From positions 1 through 64,000 of the forward strand of contig CAZSBB010000033.1 of the NCBI GenBank assembly GCA_964605235.1: 64,000 nucleotides of DNA. The letters run 5' to 3'. The stretch is from CAZSBB01 sp964605235 (GTDB lineage: Bacteria > Planctomycetota > Phycisphaerae > Phycisphaerales > Phycisphaeraceae). Below are positions 60,114-64,000 of this stretch, in pieces. Under the pieces are notes generated by a model. The model saw only the letters and a list, made by a program, of their open reading frames with translations. It was not told the DNA's origin and did not search any database. A program made the translations under genes and the position numbers. The stretch's first letter is position 1; each line of letters starts with the position of its first letter.

Positions 60114-61364
60114 TCACGCCCCCAGCAAACCCAGCCACGGCAGCAGCGTGCCCGCTTCCACCACGCCCTCGCGCAGCGGCAAACGCACCAATCCGGTCGC
60201 CCCGGCGGTGTGTATCAGATCACCGGACCCATGCCACGACAGCACCTCGACGTGCCCGTCAGCGGTTTGCCGCGCCGCCCGGAACAGCTCGCGCCTGGGA
60301 TTGGTTTTCGTCGCGGTCGCCAGTCGCGCCTGCTGCCATGGCAGCGCGACATCACGCATGCCCAGCAGCTTACGCAGCAGCGGCCAAACGAACAGGTGGA
60401 ACGTCATCAATACGCTCACTGGATTGCCCGGCAGTCCCGCGACTAAGACCACCTTCCCCGCCTGCTCCCGTCGCGCCAGCAGCACCGGCTTACCAGGCTG
60501 AATGTTCACGCCATGAATCACCGTGGCAAAACCCAGCGCCGGCCAGGTCGCGGGCAAATGATCGCGCTGGCCCACGCTCACTCCGCCGACGGTCAGCACC
60601 AGATCAGCTTCGTCGGCAGCGCGTGCCGCGGCGCGCTGCGTGGCGTCCGCCTCATCCGGCACATGCTCGTGGCGAAGCAACTCCAGACCCAGCGCCGCCA
60701 GCGTGGTCGTCAGCAGCGGGCCGTTGGAATTGCGAATCTGCTGCGGCTGCAAATCGTCGGCGGCAGTCATCGGCGGGCGCACCTCATCACCCGTGGTCAG
60801 CAACACCAGGCGCGGCCGGCGCGTCACCGTCAGCTTCGTCGCCCCCATGGTGGCGGCGATCCCCACGCCGGCGGGCGTCAAACGCAAACCCGTGGGCAGC
60901 ACCACCTGCCCGGCTGCGGCATCGCTCGCTTGCCGATGCACGTTGGCGAAAGCATCGAGCGCCGCCACCGTGAAGCGCACGCGCTCGGAACCATCAGCAT
61001 CAGTCGTCACCTGCGCCTGCTCAATGGGAATCACGCCATCGCAGCAGCGCGGCAGCGGCGCGCCCGTGGCGATGCGCCGCACGCAGCCGGCGGGCACGGG
61101 CGTGGTGAAGCTCGCCAGCGCCCCCCCGGCATTGACCGCGCCATCCACCGCGTACACCTGACCCGGCCGCAACTGGTCGCGGCACACCGCAAAGCCATCC
61201 ATCGCGGAACGCTCAAACGGCGGCTGGTCGCGGTCGGCGGTCACCGGCGCGCGCAGCACGCGCCCCAGCGCCGCTTCCAGCGCGATCACTTCCGTGGGCA
61301 ACACGACCGCGGCGTCGAGCACGCACAGCAGCGCCTGGTCATAGCTGGGCAAGATGGCGGGCAT
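60114..61364 (-). CDS. moeA: Molybdopterin molybdenumtransferase MoeA
   Basis: 416-residue MoeA. Conserved parts include PPFERSAMDGFAV, MGATKLTVTRRPRLVLLTTG, TTGDEVRPP, QPGKPVLLARREQ and AGLPGNPVSVLMTF. It inserts molybdenum into adenylated molybdopterin. ATG 61364 is chosen; TTG 61376 is upstream and lies at the edge of a palindromic repeat. No clear ribosome site. Confidence 0.94.
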   Translation of the reverse strand: MPAILPSYDQALLCVLDAAVVLPTEVIALEAALGRVLRAPVTADRDQPPFERSAMDGFAVCRDQLRPGQVYAVDGAVNAGGALASFTTPVPAGCVRRIATGAPLPRCCDGVIPIEQAQVTTDADGSERVRFTVAALDAFANVHRQASDAAAGQVVLPTGLRLTPAGVGIAATMGATKLTVTRRPRLVLLTTGDEVRPPMTAADDLQPQQIRNSNGPLLTTTLAALGLELLRHEHVPDEADATQRAAARAADEADLVLTVGGVSVGQRDHLPATWPALGFATVIHGVNIQPGKPVLLARREQAGKVVLVAGLPGNPVSVLMTFHLFVWPLLRKLLGMRDVALPWQQARLATATKTNPRRELFRAARQTADGHVEVLSWHGSGDLIHTAGATGLVRLPLREGVVEAGTLLPWLGLLGA

Positions 61365-61374
61365 AACCGTTCTC

Positions 61375-61464
61375 AACGAGCCCCGCGCGTCAGCAAGGGG
61401 TTGCGGCGCAGCGGAACGGCGTGGGACCTGAAAAACAACCTCTCCCTCACGGTCGGGGCTCGTT
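61375..61464. repeat. Dispersed palindromic repeat upstream of moeA
   Basis: Left arm begins AACGAGCCCCGCGCGTCAGC and the right arm ends GACGG/TCGGGGCTCGTT-like. The arms are imperfect reverse complements. It is the forward-orientation relative of 41195-41288. Confidence 0.75.
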
Positions 61465-61489
61465 CAGAATAACAACGTCGCGTGTTGCC

Positions 61490-62665
61490 TTACACCGCAG
61501 CGCCCAGAAAATGCGCCACCGCCTGCCGCACGCCGTCCACCGGGTCCGCAGCGCGGCGCCATTGCGCCAGCATCGGCGCGGCCTGAGCTTTGAGCGCGTC
61601 GATCACGTGCGGGTCGGTGGCTTCGCGCAGCGCTGCCGTCAGTTGCTTCACATCCCCCGGCGGCACCAGCAGGCCGTTGATGCGATGGCGGACCAGTTCC
61701 ACTGCCGCGCCGGTCACTTCCGTCGCCACCACTGCCAGCCCCGCCGCGACGGCTTCATTGATCACCAGCGCCCACGGCTCGTACTCGCTGGGATGCACCA
61801 GCACATCGCAACTGTGATAGCAGGCAACCGTGTCCTCGAACTGCAAAAAGCCGACGAACCGCACCCGCCCGCGCAGCTCCGTCGGGACCGTAGTTTCCAG
61901 CTCACGCCGCAGCGGACCGTCGCCGGCGACCACCAGATCCCACTCCGGGCGCTCGGCGGCGAGCTGCGCGAAGGACGCCAGCAGCACATCCACCCGTTTG
62001 ACCGGCACCAACCGACAGCAACACAACAGTCGCCGGCGTGTCGGATCAAGCTCATGCTGCGTCATGAATGCCGCGCGACGTTCGGCGCTGCACGTTTCCA
62101 ACCGGCTGTAATCCGGCTCATACGGCATCAAGAACGTCGGCAGCCGATGGTCCACCCACAACCGGTAAAACGCCCGCCCGCAAGTGCCCATCGGCATCAG
62201 ACCCGCCAGCTCGCCGAGCAACCAGCGCAGGAAATACCGCTTCACCAGGCGCCGCACCGGCGGCACGCGCCCTTCGCTGTACACATTGCTGTCGCCGCGC
62301 AGCAGCACGGGGATGCCCTGCCGCTTGCACCAGCGCACCAGCAGCAGGCGCGTCAGGTCGTTGTAGCCATTGAGCACCACCAGTTGCACCTGATGGTCCA
62401 GCAGGTATTGCGCGAGGGCGTGGTAGAGCTGGATGGCGCGATAGCTGAAGTTCGCGCCGGTGAGCGCGAGGTGCGCGAAATGCACGGGATTGATGGCGGG
62501 GTCGATCTGCATCTGCCAGGGCGCGCTGGCGTCGTGCAGGGTGTGGGTGAAGAGCGAATGCAGCGTGACGCCGTGCAGTTCGCGCGCCAGGCGGCCGTGC
62601 AGGTGCAGCCGATACGGCGTGGGCTCATTGCTGATGACCGCCAGGTTGATCGGACCTTCCGCCAT
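61490..62665 (-). CDS. GT4-family glycosyltransferase
   Basis: 391-residue GT-B fold enzyme. N-terminal strand LAVISNEPTPYRLHLHGRL; C-terminal part with LCCCRLVPVKRVDVLLASFA and VLVHPSEYEPWALVINEAVA (the E-x7-E donor motif). It transfers a sugar from a nucleotide donor, probably in cell-surface polysaccharide assembly. The ATG at 62665 is the first in the conserved domain. No ribosome site visible. It lies next to MurD on the opposite strand. Confidence 0.92.
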   Translation of the reverse strand: MAEGPINLAVISNEPTPYRLHLHGRLARELHGVTLHSLFTHTLHDASAPWQMQIDPAINPVHFAHLALTGANFSYRAIQLYHALAQYLLDHQVQLVVLNGYNDLTRLLLVRWCKRQGIPVLLRGDSNVYSEGRVPPVRRLVKRYFLRWLLGELAGLMPMGTCGRAFYRLWVDHRLPTFLMPYEPDYSRLETCSAERRAAFMTQHELDPTRRRLLCCCRLVPVKRVDVLLASFAQLAAERPEWDLVVAGDGPLRRELETTVPTELRGRVRFVGFLQFEDTVACYHSCDVLVHPSEYEPWALVINEAVAAGLAVVATEVTGAAVELVRHRINGLLVPPGDVKQLTAALREATDPHVIDALKAQAAPMLAQWRRAADPVDGVRQAVAHFLGAAV

Positions 62666-62727
62666 GTGGACATCATCGGCTGATCGGGCCAGCCGGTGCA
62701 AATGTGTGGGGGCGTGGGAGCGGTAAA

Positions 62728-64000
62728 ATGCTGCCCATGCAGAACCTGGCGGGCCAGCGGATCGTGGTGATGGGTTTGGGCAGCTTTGGCGGCGGCGTGG
62801 GCGTGGCGCGCTGGCTCGTGGCGCAGCAGGCCAGGGTTCTGGTGACCGACCAGGCGCCGGCAGCGAAGCTGGAAAAGTCGGTTGCGGCGCTGGCGGGCTT
62901 GCCCATTGAGTACCGGCTGGGCGAGCATCGCGTGGAAGACTTCACGGCAGCGGACCTGATCGTGGTCAACCCGGCGGTCAAGCCGCGCGACAATGAATAC
63001 CTGCGGGCGGCGCAGGCGGCCGGCGTGGCGCTCACCAGTGAAATCCGTCTGCTGGTCAGTGCCCTGCCCAATCGTCTGCACACCATCGGCATCACCGGCA
63101 CCGCCGGCAAAAGCACCACCACCGCGCTCGTCGGCCACGCGCTGGGCAAGCTGTTGCCAACAACCGCGAAGGTGTACGTCGGCGGCAATCTCGGCGGCTC
63201 ACTGCTGGGGGATGTTGCACGCATCACCGCCGCCGACTGGGTGGTGCTCGAACTGTCGAGCTTCATGCTTGAGGGGCTGCGGCTGGATCGCTGGTCGCCG
63301 CATATCGCGGTGGTGACGAACTGCTCGCCCAATCATCTGGACTGGCACGGCACGTATGAGGACTACCAGCGCGCCAAGCAGGCGCTGCTTGATTTCCAGC
63401 AACCGGGCGTGGATCACGCCGTCTTCGGGCCGGGCATTCATAATCGATTCGAGCATCGCAGCCACATGACCTTCCGCGAGCAGGAGGATTTGGCGCATGG
63501 CGACCGCTTGCCGCTGCTGCTGCCGGGCGCGCACAACCAGATGAACGCATGCATCGCCGGCGACGCGGTGAGTCTGGCGCTGGGCGTGCCCTGGACCACC
63601 GCCACCGCAGCCATGAGCGACTACCCCGGCCTGCCGCATCGGCTGCAACTGGTCGAGCAGCGCCACGACGTGCGGTACTACAACGACTCCAAATCCACCA
63701 CGCCTGATGCGGCGCTGCTGGCGCTCAACTGCTTTCCCCGCGGCAAAGTGCATGCGATCCTCGGCGGCTACGACAAAGGCAGCGATCTGACCGCCCTGGC
63801 GCAGCGCGCTGCCGACCACGCCCAAGCGATTTACACCATCGGCCAGACCGGCCCCTTCATCGCCGACGCGGCGGAAGCCTATCTGCGGCAGCGGGAACAC
63901 GATTTGGCTGCTGCGCCGGTAGCCGCCGGTTGTGGTCAGGCCGCCACCGGTTGGCGCGGCTTAGGCGCCGAGATCAACCGTTGTGAAACGCTGCCCGACG
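62728..64000 (+). CDS. murD: UDP-N-acetylmuramoyl-L-alanine--D-glutamate ligase MurD (3' end cut)
   Basis: 424 codons before the window end, near the length of complete MurD proteins (about 440 residues). The reading frame stays open to base 64000. The ATP-binding loop is GITGTAGKSTTT, and conserved parts include TNCSPNHLDWHG, YNDSKSTTPDAAL and LGGYDKGSDL. It adds D-glutamate to UDP-MurNAc-L-Ala in peptidoglycan synthesis. Start ATG 62728 follows GGGAG by seven bases; ATG 62737 is second choice. The C-terminal end is outside the window. Confidence 0.93.
   Translation, partial: MLPMQNLAGQRIVVMGLGSFGGGVGVARWLVAQQARVLVTDQAPAAKLEKSVAALAGLPIEYRLGEHRVEDFTAADLIVVNPAVKPRDNEYLRAAQAAGVALTSEIRLLVSALPNRLHTIGITGTAGKSTTTALVGHALGKLLPTTAKVYVGGNLGGSLLGDVARITAADWVVLELSSFMLEGLRLDRWSPHIAVVTNCSPNHLDWHGTYEDYQRAKQALLDFQQPGVDHAVFGPGIHNRFEHRSHMTFREQEDLAHGDRLPLLLPGAHNQMNACIAGDAVSLALGVPWTTATAAMSDYPGLPHRLQLVEQRHDVRYYNDSKSTTPDAALLALNCFPRGKVHAILGGYDKGSDLTALAQRAADHAQAIYTIGQTGPFIADAAEAYLRQREHDLAAAPVAAGCGQAATGWRGLGAEINRCETLPD

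Overview
The window is GC-rich (third codon positions mostly G or C) and gene-dense, and reads as a chromosomal segment of a planctomycete, most likely of the Phycisphaerae type. The lineage call is inference. It rests on four sulfatases in 50 kb, a PEP-CTERM protein, a split set of TolB-like and HEAT-repeat envelope proteins, and many small palindromic intergenic repeats. No plasmid, phage, CRISPR array or rRNA is visible.

Layout. 0.1-1.2 kb: a four-helix membrane protein and a membrane-anchored thermonuclease. 1.3-7.0 kb: two sulfatases, a divergent MsrB and a GH9 glycosidase, a glycan-degradation cluster. 7.1-8.2 kb: a two-lipoprotein operon. 8.4-11.0 kb: tRNA-Ala, a flagellin-like orphan, a degenerate third sulfatase and tRNA-Leu, followed by a lower-GC DUF4268 nuclease-like gene. 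12.2-17.1 kb: an enolase-superfamily dehydratase/racemase, a PEP-CTERM protein, an Ala/Pro-rich anchored protein and an SDR. 17.2-24.8 kb: an RND efflux pair, a Rieske lipoprotein, two hypotheticals, and a LysR regulator overlapping an LRAT-domain gene. 25-31.2 kb: a HEAT-repeat protein, a TolB-like lipoprotein, a small lipoprotein and a Xer recombinase. 31.4-33.6 kb: a Crp/Fnr regulator divergent from hybrid-cluster protein hcp, with an FNR-type box between them. 33.7-37.4 kb: an ABC ATPase with a large envelope protein. 37.5-46.4 kb: a DapA-like lyase, MgtE, PhoH, a lipoprotein, SerS, SulP and TrxB. 46.8-51.3 kb: an atypical Nramp-like transporter, a di-haem peroxidase and a fourth sulfatase. 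51.5-54.5 kb: sialic-acid synthase, acyltransferase and glycosyltransferase for surface polysaccharide. 54.7-58.8 kb: a LolD/MacB-like ABC pair. 59.0-64.0 kb: HIT protein, MobA-like protein, MoeA, a GT4 glycosyltransferase and a MurD cut by the window end.

How the genes work together. The four sulfatases, GH9 enzyme, enolase-superfamily enzyme, DapA-like lyase and SDR suggest catabolism of sulfated or acidic polysaccharides. None of the sulfatases nor the GH9 enzyme shows a signal peptide, so the degradation may be intracellular. Crp/Fnr plus hcp suggests a nitric oxide or hydroxylamine stress response. MobA and MoeA supply molybdenum cofactor. NeuB, the WcaF-like acyltransferase and GT4 enzymes point to a decorated surface glycan.

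Most notable items: an FNR-type site matching the regulator's recognition helix; a sulfatase that keeps its formylglycine motif but loses neighbouring catalytic residues; an Nramp-like protein lacking the metal-ligand residues; a Xer recombinase with a long linker in its N-terminal domain; near-leaderless promoters; and three families of palindromic repeats.
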